64,000 nt of DNA, taken from contig JAEEYP010000058.1 in the NCBI GenBank assembly GCA_016288155.1, positions 1 through 64,000 of the forward strand, given 5' to 3'. A program made the position numbers and the translations under genes. Position 1 is the stretch's first letter. Each line of letters starts with the position of its first letter. The DNA is from Clostridiales bacterium (GTDB taxonomy: Bacteria > Bacillota > Clostridia > Oscillospirales > CAG-272). The notes beneath the pieces were generated by a model that made no database searches, was not told the DNA's origin, and worked only from the letters and a program-made list of their open reading frames with translations. This document shows, piece after piece, positions 35,918-44,079 of the stretch.

Positions 35918-36079
35918 GTCAAGTAGAGATCGAATAGCTTTTCGTATCGCCTCACCGCGTGTGATCTGGTGCTTTTCGCAATGCGCCCGAAGACGCGATT
36001 CCGTATCGCGGTCAAGCCTGATACTGTAGCGGACATCTTTCGGCTTCTCCACTTTTGGTCTGCCCATTCGGGGTGACAC
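35909..36079 (-). CDS. Ribbon-helix-helix (CopG/Arc-type) regulator
   Basis: A 56-residue protein. SPRMGRPKVEKPKDVRYSIRLD is the typical opening of CopG-type phage regulators: the YSIRL strand pairs in the dimer, followed by two helices. The GTG at 36079 follows GAGGTG by six bases; ATG at 36067 is the alternative. Its promoter is framed by a perfect inverted repeat, so autoregulation is likely. Confidence 0.75.
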   Translation of the reverse strand: MSPRMGRPKVEKPKDVRYSIRLDRDTESRLRAHCEKHQITRGEAIRKAIRSLLDKK

Positions 36080-36091
36080 CCTTTTCACCTC

Positions 36092-36138
36092 ACTTTCTGT
36101 CACACGTTTATTATAATTGCCGCGTGACAGAAAGTCAA
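36092..36138 (-). promoter_or_regulatory. Promoter and 12-bp inverted-repeat operator of the CopG-type gene
   Basis: The -35 TTGACT (36133-36138) and -10 TATAAT (36110-36115) are 17 bp apart. The perfect inverted arms ACTTTCTGTCAC (36092-36103) and GTGACAGAAAGT (36124-36135) flank the -10 box, a classic autoregulatory layout. Confidence 0.8.
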
Positions 36139-36220
36139 GAGCTTTTTGAAAAATTTCTAAAATTATTTTAGAAAGTCAAATATTGTTGGCTGGACGGGTT
36201 TCCAGTCAAAGATTTCGTTC

Positions 36221-36600
36221 TCAGTAGATCAGCGGGAACCCGTTTGCATCCTTGAAAGTCTTCGTGAACGCCAACCGGAACAGGTCAATGGTGCAGCCGA
36301 TCAGCAGACCGCCAAAGGTGATCGTATAGAGCAGTCCCTTCTTGATCTTGCCGACGTAGAACTGATACAGCCCCAGACACAGCCCGAACACAGTCGCAAA
36401 CCCGATGATTTCATCGTGTCCCGCGACGTGCCTATCACCAGACACGCAATGAACAGGGCGAGCGGAACGAGAATCAGAAGAATTGCTTTCTTCCGGCTCT
36501 TCGGACTGCACACGGTATTCAGCCCTTGCAGTCCCTGCTTGATGCCGACGCCTAATTCGGCGCCGTACGCCTGAATGTCGTTTTTCGGTTTCTTTGCCAT
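36221..36600 (-). pseudogene. TM2-domain membrane protein gene, frameshifted
   Basis: Starting MAKKPKNDIQAYGAELGVG at 36600 (ACGGAGGCAAA upstream), the first frame reaches the membrane helix KAILLILVPLALFIACLVIG and then fails. The second half continues in another frame as FATVFGLCLGLYQFYVGKIKKG...IDLFRLAF, a clear TM2 domain (PF05154). The shift lies at about 36405-36430. No slippery heptamer is visible there. Confidence 0.75.
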
Positions 36601-36708
36601 TACGTTTTGCCTCCGTAAAAGTGTGGTGCACTCATTATAGCAAAAACGCGAGGGCAAGTCAATACCGATTTACCAAATACTGGAAAATTATTTCATGCCG
36701 GCTGGAGA

Positions 36709-38804
36709 TCACTGGCCCTTCCGCTTCCATACGCGTTCAAGAGCGTACCGGACGGCGTCGATTGAATGGTTGTTGACGTCCGGATACCCGCTGATGATCT
36801 CATCGCTCGGCGTTCGCTCGTATTCGTATTCGGAAAATTCCTTCGCCGTGGCCGGGCACCGGATCGGGTTAATGACGATGGACTTCAGAGACTGCAGCCA
36901 TTTCACGCCGTACCGGACGCTGTCCGGGCCCTTGATCGCCTCGCGGCACAGGGAACCGTAGTCGCGGTAGTCACTGACTGACTTCGGCTCGGCGCTGTCC
37001 GCCGTGATCAGGTCCTCTCCGGTGACGCCCTTGAGCATGACCAGATTGTTCCACGTCTCGGCATTTGATTGCTTGTTGGCGCGGTACTCGTCGTAGATGT
37101 ACAGCGTTTTCCGCGTGCTGTCGTAGTGCATTTTCGCCCAATGGAACGGATCCGGGTACCAGCCCCAGTCGATTCCCATGAAGATATTATCGAAATGGCT
37201 GATTTCCTCAGCGGAAATCTCCCGGATATCAAGGTTCTCGAATACTTCGCCGCCGGTACCGACCGGCTCACCGAGGTATTCGTGCTGATATGCGCGCGGG
37301 TTGGTCGCCTTCAGGTCTTCGGCATCGTCGAGGAACTGCTGGCCCAGCCATGCGGGCGGAACGTCCGTGTAGCACGATTTGTGCCGCAGCGCTCTTGGCT
37401 GCGGACGCATCACATACTGGTTGGCCCAGTTGGATCGGCTGATCGGCGGGTTGAACGTCTTGAAGACGATGCACTTGTCGCCGCCGCGGAGCACGGACTG
37501 CTGAACAGACCGGATCTCCTCCTCGCCGGCGAACTCATCCAATTCTTCACAATGTGTTGCGTCTGTGCCGCTTCCGCACAGACTCACCGTGTCTCCACGG
37601 TGTTCAGACTATATCATAAGCGCACAGCCTGTTACCAGCTGTGCGCTTCCCGCTTTTTCGACCTCGCTTGAGGCCTACTCTACTCGTTCTGAGCCGCGGC
37701 TTTCTCACGGCCTAACTTTCGATAGTCGTTGCACGTCATCACTCAACGTCGCTGTAGGTGGTCCGGTGAGCACACTTGTAAATCGTTGACTCACTGACGC
37801 CGTACTTTCTCGCAAGTGCCCGCATACCGTTTTTCTGGTCGTGTGACTTATACACCCGTCTGATCTCCCGGACCTCGTCTTCAGACAAGACGTGATTTCC
37901 CTGCATGCAACCAACGACAGGCTCTTTCAAGCCATTGTCATAGGCGTGCCGCATCTGTTCCTCTCGGGTTGCCCACTCCAGATTATCGACGGAGTTGTTC
38001 ATCTTGTTTCCGTCGATATGATTTACGGTACTTTTGCTCTCAGGATTCGGGATGAACGCCTCAGCGACCAGTCGGTTTGCACGTTTTGTAAAGCCCCTGC
38101 CGTGTTTACACAGCGAATACCACACGTAACCGTCATGGGAGATCCGGGGTTTCAGAATCGCTTCACGACCGTATTTGTGGCTCTTGACCCGACCTTCATC
38201 GCTGATCTCGTAGTCCTCGAAGCCTGCTATTGATTTCCAGTGTTCCATACTACAGCCCCCTTTACTGATTTCGTCAGTATATTATACCACTACTGACTAA
38301 CTTTGTAAAGGGTTGCCGAGTGATTTTCGCTCAGGATTGTCCTGCCATCAGGAGTTCCCCTGAATTTAACGGGTTTAATGTGGTCAGAAGTTTTAACCAC
38401 AGGTATTTCAGGTAACCGTGAGCCACCTTGATCGATTTGAGCTTTTTGGCTTTATCCAGCCCGCGGAACAGGATCACCTGCCCGGTCGGCTTGTAGGTGC
38501 ACTTATACGGGGAAGTGATGCACCGCCACTGGTTTTCGACGCCGAACGCGCTTATCGCCCACAGGATCTGCTCATAGACGGACGTGCCGAGCGTGTTTCC
38601 GACCTTGCGGAAAATGATCCCGTTCGCGTTCTTGTCCTCCATGATCCCCATGACGAGTTCGACGCCGACGAAAGACGACTTCGTCGATCCACGGCCGCCG
38701 TACAGGTCATAGAACGTGTGCAGGCCGTCATGAAGATCCCAGTGGACTGGATAGAACGAGGGCGCGATCAGCTCGGACAGACGAACCTCATTGTCACTCG
38801 GAAT
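36709..38804 (-). CDS. Terminase large subunit, interrupted by a group I intron
   Basis: Exons are 38395-38804 and 36709-37549; spliced, they give 416 residues. Exon 1 holds the ATPase Walker A (YGGRGSTKSS); the join restores LKYLWFEELDEF, the Walker B. Exon 2 carries the nuclease domain (FMGIDWGWYPDP, ending NHSIDAVRYALERV). It translocates and cuts DNA at the portal. No ATG or GTG exists at the 5' end: the frame opens after a TGA at 38811, and AGGTGG is placed for an ATT (38804) or ATC (38807) start. Confidence 0.88.
37739..38248 (-). CDS. Intron-encoded HNH homing endonuclease with NUMOD4
   Basis: A 169-residue protein. NUMOD4 at residues 1-50 (WKSIAGFEDYEISDEGRVKS), HNH core NHIDGNKMNNSVDNLEWAT near residue 95, and a C-terminal helix-turn-helix-like part (MRALARKYGVSESTIYK). 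It resembles the I-HmuI family of phage intron endonucleases, which nick intronless alleles to spread the intron. AAGGGGGC precedes the ATG. Confidence 0.92.
   Translation of the reverse strand: MEHWKSIAGFEDYEISDEGRVKSHKYGREAILKPRISHDGYVWYSLCKHGRGFTKRANRLVAEAFIPNPESKSTVNHIDGNKMNNSVDNLEWATREEQMRHAYDNGLKEPVVGCMQGNHVLSEDEVREIRRVYKSHDQKNGMRALARKYGVSESTIYKCAHRTTYSDVE
38281..38309 (-). promoter_or_regulatory. Promoter of the homing endonuclease inside the intron
   Basis: On the minus strand, TTTACA and TATAAT are 17 bp apart, 33 bp before the gene. An inverted pair GTCAGTA/TACTGAC surrounds the -10, either an intron stem or an operator. Confidence 0.7.
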
Positions 38805-39318
38805 GATTGTTCACCACCTTTGCTTTTTCAGAGGCATCTTTTGGCGGATCGCCTGTTTCCGCGTCCGCCGGTGCCTCTGCCGACGGCCGGGGAATGTCGC
38901 AGACGATCCTGACGATCGGCGCGCCCGATTCCTCGCTCTTGTCCTCCTTCCAGCCCTTGAAATTGAACTGGAGGGAAAAGCGGGCGCCGTTTGCGCCGTC
39001 TTTATCGAACAGCCGCTCCTCCGTGTACATCTCAACGCGCATTTTAGCCTTGTCGATGACGTCGCGGAAAGCGGACCTCGCGCGGTAGTTTAGAAGCGTC
39101 TGACGGGAGCTGAAACCGATCGCGTACGCGAGTCCGGTGACCGTCGGCGGATGAGCGCCGACGATGATCGGCCGGTCATACTTATCAAGCATGACCTTGC
39201 CGTTTTCGTCCGTCAGAATCTTTCCTTCGCACGAATCGAAATACTCGTCGATCTTCTCCTGCATGTCGGCCGGATTCTTGTACTTCTGCATGTTGCTGGT
39301 CTTGCGGTATCTGCCCAT
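38794..39318 (-). CDS. Terminase small subunit
   Basis: A 174-residue protein. An N-terminal DNA-binding region (NPADMQEKIDEYFDSC; PTVTGLAYAIGFSSRQTLLNY as a helix-turn-helix) is followed by FSLQFNFKGWKED, a known small-terminase ending pattern. It binds the packaging site. AAAGGAGG precedes the ATG at 39318. It overlaps the large subunit. Confidence 0.88.
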   Translation of the reverse strand: MGRYRKTSNMQKYKNPADMQEKIDEYFDSCEGKILTDENGKVMLDKYDRPIIVGAHPPTVTGLAYAIGFSSRQTLLNYRARSAFRDVIDKAKMRVEMYTEERLFDKDGANGARFSLQFNFKGWKEDKSEESGAPIVRIVCDIPRPSAEAPADAETGDPPKDASEKAKVVNNHSE

Positions 39319-39401
39319 CAGACTGCCTCCTTTCCAGAGCATGAAAAAAGCGCGGCCTTTTCAGGTCACGCTTTTTCACCCATCCCCCGCGGGACGGATA
39401 A

Positions 39402-39569
39402 TCACTTTTTCGAGCCGCTGCTCGCCTTCGTCGCCTTCTTCTGCGCGGTCCGCTTCTCGGCGCCCTTGATCACGTCCTCGTTGGCGGCGTCCATCGCGCG
39501 GCAGTAGGCCTCGAAATCCGCTTTAGTCTTCGGGTTGTAGGAGCTCGGCTTCTTCGTGTCTTCCCTCAT
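39402..39569 (-). CDS. Small lysine-tailed protein of ART cassette 2
   Basis: A 55-residue protein, MREDTKKPSSYNPKTKADFE, ending KKATKASSGSKK. It directly follows the ADP-ribosyltransferase-like gene at 39597. A similar small Lys-tailed gene follows the other one. ACGGAGGCAACG is upstream. Confidence 0.65.
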   Translation of the reverse strand: MREDTKKPSSYNPKTKADFEAYCRAMDAANEDVIKGAEKRTAQKKATKASSGSKK

Positions 39570-39596
39570 GTCGTTGCCTCCGTTCAGCACTTTATA

Positions 39597-40376
39597 TTAT
39601 TTTACCACGATCACGGCGCTTCTGTCAATAACATTCTGATAGGTCGATGACGCGGGACCGCCGGAAATCGCGTTATAGCCCATTGCCAGCGCGTAGATGG
39701 AGACGTTTCCGCCCCGTCCGCGGGCAAACGAACCCACCGCGGCGGCAAACTTGGGATGGCTTCGTTCAAACGATGCCGCCTGCCGTCTCAGGTCGTAAAA
39801 GTCAATCACGCGCGCCGTCTGCGGATTGTAAATAGCCGTGATGGTCGTACCACTGCCGTATCCGGTGTTTCCGCCGCCGTTCATGTCAAAATACGTGCCC
39901 GCGCCGGTGACCTGTCCGCCGTACTTGCCGCCGATGTAATTGAGCTCGGAATACTTGAATGTGTCGGCGATCTGCTGAGCTGAATACGGCCCGTTGCTGT
40001 TCACACTGCGCGCCATGATCTGACTGCGCGGAATATTGTTCTGCCTTCGGAACTGATCAAACTGCGCCTGATCCATGACCGTCGGCGCGCCGTTCAGCCC
40101 GACCTGATAGACGAACTTCTGCGTCTGATCCGGCACGTCGTTCAGGAAGTTCGGCATGTCCACGTTCCGCGAGGCGATCACCGCCTGCGCCAGCTCGTCA
40201 TCGGTCATCGCCGCGATCTGCGCGAGCGTCGCCGTTGCCTGTGTAGCCGTCTGCAGCTCGCCGTTCGGCGTCAGGTCCACCGGTTGTGCGGGCGGCTGCA
40301 GGGGGTTCAACGGCCGGAGTCTGCCTGTCGGGGTCGGCGTCGCCGTCAACCCGCTGTTACTGCCTCTTCCTCCCAT
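39597..40376 (-). CDS. ADP-ribosyltransferase-like protein with MGGRGSNSG head
   Basis: A 259-residue protein. MGGRGSNSGLT at the N-terminus is identical to the gene upstream. After a Pro/Thr linker, residues 95-259 (FVYQVGLNGAP, YIGGKYGGQVTGAGTYFDMNGG, ARVIDFYDL, MGYNAISGG, NVIDRSAVIVV) follow a pattern seen in phage ADP-ribosyltransferase-like toxins. The catalytic triad is not certain. It may be packaged in the head and injected. Confidence 0.65.
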   Translation of the reverse strand: MGGRGSNSGLTATPTPTGRLRPLNPLQPPAQPVDLTPNGELQTATQATATLAQIAAMTDDELAQAVIASRNVDMPNFLNDVPDQTQKFVYQVGLNGAPTVMDQAQFDQFRRQNNIPRSQIMARSVNSNGPYSAQQIADTFKYSELNYIGGKYGGQVTGAGTYFDMNGGGNTGYGSGTTITAIYNPQTARVIDFYDLRRQAASFERSHPKFAAAVGSFARGRGGNVSIYALAMGYNAISGGPASSTYQNVIDRSAVIVVK

Positions 40377-40388
40377 GCCGACCTCCGA

Positions 40389-40544
40389 TCACTTCTTTTT
40401 CGCGGGCGTAGAAGGCTTCTTGCCGTTCTTGGCGTTCCACTCGTCGACGACCTTCTGCTGCTCCGACGTGTTCTTGCTGACGTTCGCCACCGCGCTTGCG
40501 GTAAAGCGATCGACGTCCTTGCGGTTCAGTTTTGTGCTTGCCAT
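40389..40544 (-). CDS. Small lysine-tailed protein of ART cassette 1
   Basis: A 51-residue protein, MASTKLNRKDVDRFTASAVA, ending KKPSTPAKKK. GGAGGC lies before the ATG at 40544. It is positioned exactly as the small gene of the second cassette. Confidence 0.65.
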   Translation of the reverse strand: MASTKLNRKDVDRFTASAVANVSKNTSEQQKVVDEWNAKNGKKPSTPAKKK

Positions 40545-40557
40545 ATCTGCCTCCTTA

Positions 40558-41409
40558 TCAGTCGACCTCAACGGTCAGAACGATCTGCTTTTGACTGCCG
40601 ATATGCGCCGTGCCCTTCTGCCGGACGTTCACGCTGTTGTCGACGCGAACGCCTGTGATCTTGTAGTTCTGCCGGCCGCCGCTCGGTGCGAGAACGATCT
40701 CACCGACCGATCCGCCCGGGCCGTTGCCCGGCATCATTGCCTGTGTGCTTGCTTTGGCTTTGTATTCGATCCGCACGGCCCGATTCACGAACGTCGCCTG
40801 CGTCTGCGCCGGTGCGTTCCTGAAGCCGTTGTACGACGTCGAGACGAGCCGTTCCTCGCCGTATGTCTTGCCGACCAGAGCCTGCTGCAGCTGTGCCGTC
40901 GACATACGTGTGAAATCAGCGTTCCGCATACCCGACTTCTGCAGAATGTCGTTGACGAACTCGCCGTGGTCGTACCGCGTCAGGTTGGTGTTATACCCGA
41001 GATTGTGCATCGCACCCATCATGTGCCGGAACGTGTACATCTGATTCGCGTTCATGCCCGTTGTGAGAGGCTGGCCGCGTGCCGCGTTCTGCATCATCTT
41101 CCAGTTCATGTTCTGGGACATCGAATACATCGTTCCCGGCTCCGTGTCGGACCGGAGATACTGTATAGTCGCGTTGATCTGGTCCGCGGTCAGGTTCTGA
41201 GACAGGTAATAATTCCGGCCGTTATAGAGGTCATGGAACGGCGAATTATCCGTGTCGGAGAACGCTGCGGCGTTGGCTTGCTGTGCCTGCTGTACCGTCG
41301 GCTGGACCTGCGGCGGCTGCGTCTGCATCTGAAACAGGGACGGGTTTATAGCACCGCCGCCTCCGCCGCTCGAGCCCGTCAGCCCGCTGTTACTGCCTCT
41401 TCCTCCCAT
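40558..41409 (-). CDS. ADP-ribosyltransferase-like protein with MGGRGSNSG head
   Basis: A 283-residue protein. A Gly-rich N-terminus is followed by a helical domain and a C-terminal ART-like fold: EERLVSTSYNGF includes the STS motif, followed by RIEYKAKASTQAMMPGNG and GEIVLAPSGGRQNYKITGV. In R-STS-ExE enzymes a Glu pair closes the site; here only one Glu (VGEIV) is clear. The start overlaps the DUF4417 gene by 31 bp. Confidence 0.7.
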   Translation of the reverse strand: MGGRGSNSGLTGSSGGGGGAINPSLFQMQTQPPQVQPTVQQAQQANAAAFSDTDNSPFHDLYNGRNYYLSQNLTADQINATIQYLRSDTEPGTMYSMSQNMNWKMMQNAARGQPLTTGMNANQMYTFRHMMGAMHNLGYNTNLTRYDHGEFVNDILQKSGMRNADFTRMSTAQLQQALVGKTYGEERLVSTSYNGFRNAPAQTQATFVNRAVRIEYKAKASTQAMMPGNGPGGSVGEIVLAPSGGRQNYKITGVRVDNSVNVRQKGTAHIGSQKQIVLTVEVD

Positions 41410-42053
41410 GATTGTGCACTCTCCTGCCTGTTTTTACTGCGCCACCGCTCTTCTGCGAACGATCGCACATGAATGATATTTCCGCCGCACTCTTCCGGAA
41501 TTATCCCGTAGAACAGCACGCACGACGGCCTGAGACGGTCCATCATGCGCTTGTACCCGCGGACGAACAGACGTGACGCCCGCTCATCTCCCTGCGTGCC
41601 GACGCTGGACACCGCGACCATTGAATCTGTCGGATCCCCATCAAAACACCAGTCGAACGATTCTTCGTCCGACCAGCCTATGGTCGGAATCACGCGGATC
41701 CCGTGTTCCTGCCAGTACGCGCCAAGCCAATGCCGCCGGTACGAATTGTAAATCTGGACCGCCTTCGGCCAGTCTGTGTACATCGAAAAGTCCGGCGTAC
41801 AAACCGCCTGAAACTTGGACAGCATGTTCAGATACGCGTCCGGGTTGTCCCATAGGCGGACAAACTGGTAGTCATCAACGAAAAAATGAATGCCGTGCCT
41901 CTCCGGCTCCTCGCACGTACGTGCATAGTTGAAGCTGATCCAGTTGTCCGCCCGGTACTCCGCCCGGGATACGGGCGGGATCCCGTATCTTCCGACACCG
42001 TCAACATGCAGCCGGTTCAGGTTTTCGCAATCGCGTGTGAATCTGTAATTCAT
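41379..42053 (-). CDS. DUF4417 protein, first gene of the late operon
   Basis: A 224-residue protein with HFFVDDYQFVRLWDNP, PDFSMYTDWP, GAYWQEHGIRVIPTIGW and MVAVSSVGTQGD, diagnostic of DUF4417. The family is frequent in phages and mobile elements; the function is unknown. Translation follows ACGGAGGCAAACG, which has a perfect complement in the upstream leader hairpin. Confidence 0.85.
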   Translation of the reverse strand: MNYRFTRDCENLNRLHVDGVGRYGIPPVSRAEYRADNWISFNYARTCEEPERHGIHFFVDDYQFVRLWDNPDAYLNMLSKFQAVCTPDFSMYTDWPKAVQIYNSYRRHWLGAYWQEHGIRVIPTIGWSDEESFDWCFDGDPTDSMVAVSSVGTQGDERASRLFVRGYKRMMDRLRPSCVLFYGIIPEECGGNIIHVRSFAEERWRSKNRQESAQSWEEEAVTAG

Positions 42054-42066
42054 CGTTTGCCTCCGT

Positions 42067-42170
42067 AAAGAACCGCTGCAGGTGTTTTATCCTGCAGCGG
42101 TTCTGTGACGATCCGAGTATCACACGGGGACGGAGGCAAACGGCCCCGTGTGCCTGCCCCACTTCGCCAC
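42067..42170 (-). ncRNA. Late-operon leader RNA with an anti-ribosome-site hairpin loop
   Basis: On the minus strand an RNA starting near 42170 forms hairpin 1 (9-bp stem 42121-42129/42144-42152; 14-nt loop CCGUUUGCCUCCGU) and hairpin 2 (perfect 13-bp stem 42070-42082/42091-42103, 8-nt loop, short U run). The loop is a perfect 13-nt complement of ACGGAGGCAAACG, the ribosome site of the next gene. Hairpin 2 could terminate the RNA. Confidence 0.7.
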
Positions 42171-42176
42171 GGTATC

Positions 42177-42185
42177 ATTATAGCA
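42177..42185 (-). promoter_or_regulatory. Extended -10 promoter of the late operon
   Basis: TGCTATAAT on the minus strand is an extended -10 box. No TTGACA-like -35 is present at the right distance, which suits an activator-dependent late promoter next to the ArpU-like regulator gene. Confidence 0.65.
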
Positions 42186-42211
42186 CATAATTCCGGGACA
42201 GACGGGACACT

Positions 42212-42688
42212 TTACGCCCGGGCAAAACTTTTTTCATATTCCTCCGCTGCCCGGGCCGATTCGGCGCGCTGGCGATCCGTCCGGGCGTCCTGCCGGTCGA
42301 TATACCGATAGCAGATTTTTTTCGCCCGGTCCGGCGTCGTGCCCTCCCCGATATAAGCCGCAACCGCTGTCCAGCGCAGGCCGTCCACGAACCGCAGGCG
42401 GAAGATCTGACGCGTCAGGCTGTCCGGAATGTCGTTGACCCACCGTTCCAGCCGATTCCGCTCATGCGTGCACTGGATCTGCTTTGCAACGATCACGGCC
42501 TGCAGGTCCATGATCTCAGCGACCAGCCGTTCGATGCTGCTGTTGTCCTTCCGCGGCGCGTGCGGGAGCCCGGAGAGGTCCGGGCCGGACGGCGCCTCCA
42601 CCTGATGCCTCAGCTCCTCGATCCGGCGCTGATCAGCCTTGATCTCCCGGCCGAGCCAGTAGAGTTGAGAGAGCTCTTGAATGGTCAT
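42212..42688 (-). CDS. DUF1492/ArpU-like late transcription regulator
   Basis: A 158-residue protein. An N-terminal coiled coil (residues 10-75) is followed by a sigma-region-4-like helix-turn-helix (IPDSLTRQIFRLRFVDGLRWTAVAAYIG) as in ArpU/RinA late regulators. It is the last early gene, 27 bp before the extended -10 late promoter, which it probably activates. Confidence 0.8.
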   Translation of the reverse strand: MTIQELSQLYWLGREIKADQRRIEELRHQVEAPSGPDLSGLPHAPRKDNSSIERLVAEIMDLQAVIVAKQIQCTHERNRLERWVNDIPDSLTRQIFRLRFVDGLRWTAVAAYIGEGTTPDRAKKICYRYIDRQDARTDRQRAESARAAEEYEKSFARA

Positions 42689-42702
42689 TTCTGATCCTCC
42701 TG

Positions 42703-44079
42703 TCAATTCGATTCCCGCGCGCTCGCAATGCGCGCTTTCAGACTTTCGAGAAGCGCCTCCTGCGCCCTGTCCTTGCATGCGAGACTCCGTATCACGTCCT
42801 CGTCTCGCCCGCCTTTGACGATCAGGTTATGAACGATCACCGGATACGCCTGCCCCTGCCTGTGCAGGCGCTTGTTGGTCTGCAGGTACTGTTCCAGATT
42901 CCACGTCAAGCCGAACCATATGACGTGATGCCCGCCGTCCTGCAGATTCAGGCCGTACCCACACGATGCCGGATGCACCAGCAGCAGGTCGATCCGGCCG
43001 GCGTTCCAGTCGTCGCCATCCCGGGCGTCGGTGTACACCCGTACCCGTAACCCGGTCCGGGAGAGGGCCTGCAGGATCCTGTCACGATCATGAATGAACG
43101 CGTAGCATATGATCGCATGTTGCCCGCTCAGGCCCTCCACGGCCTCCAGAAGCGCCTCAAGCTTGCAGTCGTGCACATGGACCACCTCGCGCTCCTCGTC
43201 GTACACAGCGCCGTTGCAGAGCTGCAGGAGCTTGCCGGAGAGGGCCGCCGCGTTGGCCGCCGTGATCGTCTCCTCATCCACGTGCAGCACTGCGTCGCGC
43301 TCCATGCGGTCATACGACCGTTGCGCGGCGTCATCCAACACGACGGGAATGTCCTCGGTGATGAGATCCGGAAGCGTGAGATAGTCGGACGCCTTCATAC
43401 TGACACACAGGTCCGCGATCCGGCGGTGGATCTCCTCCTCGGCGCCCTCCCGCGGCGCGTACGAAAAAATCGTAGTCCGGTTGCGCTTGTCGGGGATAAA
43501 GTACATGTCGCGGTATACGCTGATCGTCCGCCCCAGCCGTTGCCCGCCGTCCAACAGGAAGATCTGCGACCACAGGTCCATGAGACCGTGCGGGTTCGGC
43601 GTGCCGGTCAGCTCGATCAGGCGGCGGATCTTCGGACGCACCGTCCGCAGAGCCCGGAACCGCTTTGCCTGATGATTTTTGAAGCTGGAGGACTCGTCCA
43701 GCACGACGACGTCGAACGGCCATTCCGTCCGGCACTCCTCCACGAGCCACTGAACATTGTCCCGGGAGAGGATGTAAATGTCCGCCGGCGTCTGCAGAGC
43801 TTTCCGCCGCTGCGCCGCCGAGCCGAGTACCCCCACGACGTGTAACTCGGCGAGATGATCCCACTTTCGGGCCTCCGCCTGCCACGTACCCTCCGCGACC
43901 TTCTTCGGCGCGATGATCAACGTCTTGCCAATGCTCCAGCGGTCGTACTTCAGCGTCCGCAGGGCGGTCAAGGTGATCACCGTCTTGCCGAGGCCCATGT
44001 CGAGGAACAGGGCGACGTACGGATCCCGAATAATCCGATCGATGGCATACTGCTGATAGTCATGCGGTACGAACTTCAT
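42703..44079 (-). CDS. SNF2-family DNA helicase
   Basis: A 458-residue superfamily 2 protein. Walker A FLDMGLGKTV (near residue 28), motif II VLDESSSFKN (near 130), motif III LTGTPNPHG, and C-terminal motifs VHPASCGYGLNLQ and NKRLHRQGQ near 395-420. It is a phage replication or recombination helicase, usual in clostridial phages next to VRR-NUC. Confidence 0.92.
   Translation of the reverse strand: MKFVPHDYQQYAIDRIIRDPYVALFLDMGLGKTVITLTALRTLKYDRWSIGKTLIIAPKKVAEGTWQAEARKWDHLAELHVVGVLGSAAQRRKALQTPADIYILSRDNVQWLVEECRTEWPFDVVVLDESSSFKNHQAKRFRALRTVRPKIRRLIELTGTPNPHGLMDLWSQIFLLDGGQRLGRTISVYRDMYFIPDKRNRTTIFSYAPREGAEEEIHRRIADLCVSMKASDYLTLPDLITEDIPVVLDDAAQRSYDRMERDAVLHVDEETITAANAAALSGKLLQLCNGAVYDEEREVVHVHDCKLEALLEAVEGLSGQHAIICYAFIHDRDRILQALSRTGLRVRVYTDARDGDDWNAGRIDLLLVHPASCGYGLNLQDGGHHVIWFGLTWNLEQYLQTNKRLHRQGQAYPVIVHNLIVKGGRDEDVIRSLACKDRAQEALLESLKARIASARESN

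Larger units (their letters stand above)
37550..38394 (-). ncRNA. Group I intron (845 nt) in terminase large subunit
   Basis: Exon 1 ends in TT and the intron ends in G, as group I splicing requires, and joining at these bases restores the terminase frame. Core elements are visible on the minus strand: TTCAGGGGAACTCCTGATGG, then GGACAATCCTGAGC (Q/R-like) near the 5' end, and GCAACGACTATCG plus GATATAGTCTGAAC (S-like) near the 3' end. It contains an HNH endonuclease gene. Confidence 0.88.

Noticed and set aside
42070..42103. Hairpin 2 as a certain terminator
   Set aside because: The stem is perfect, but only three or four U follow. I treat termination as possible and not proven.
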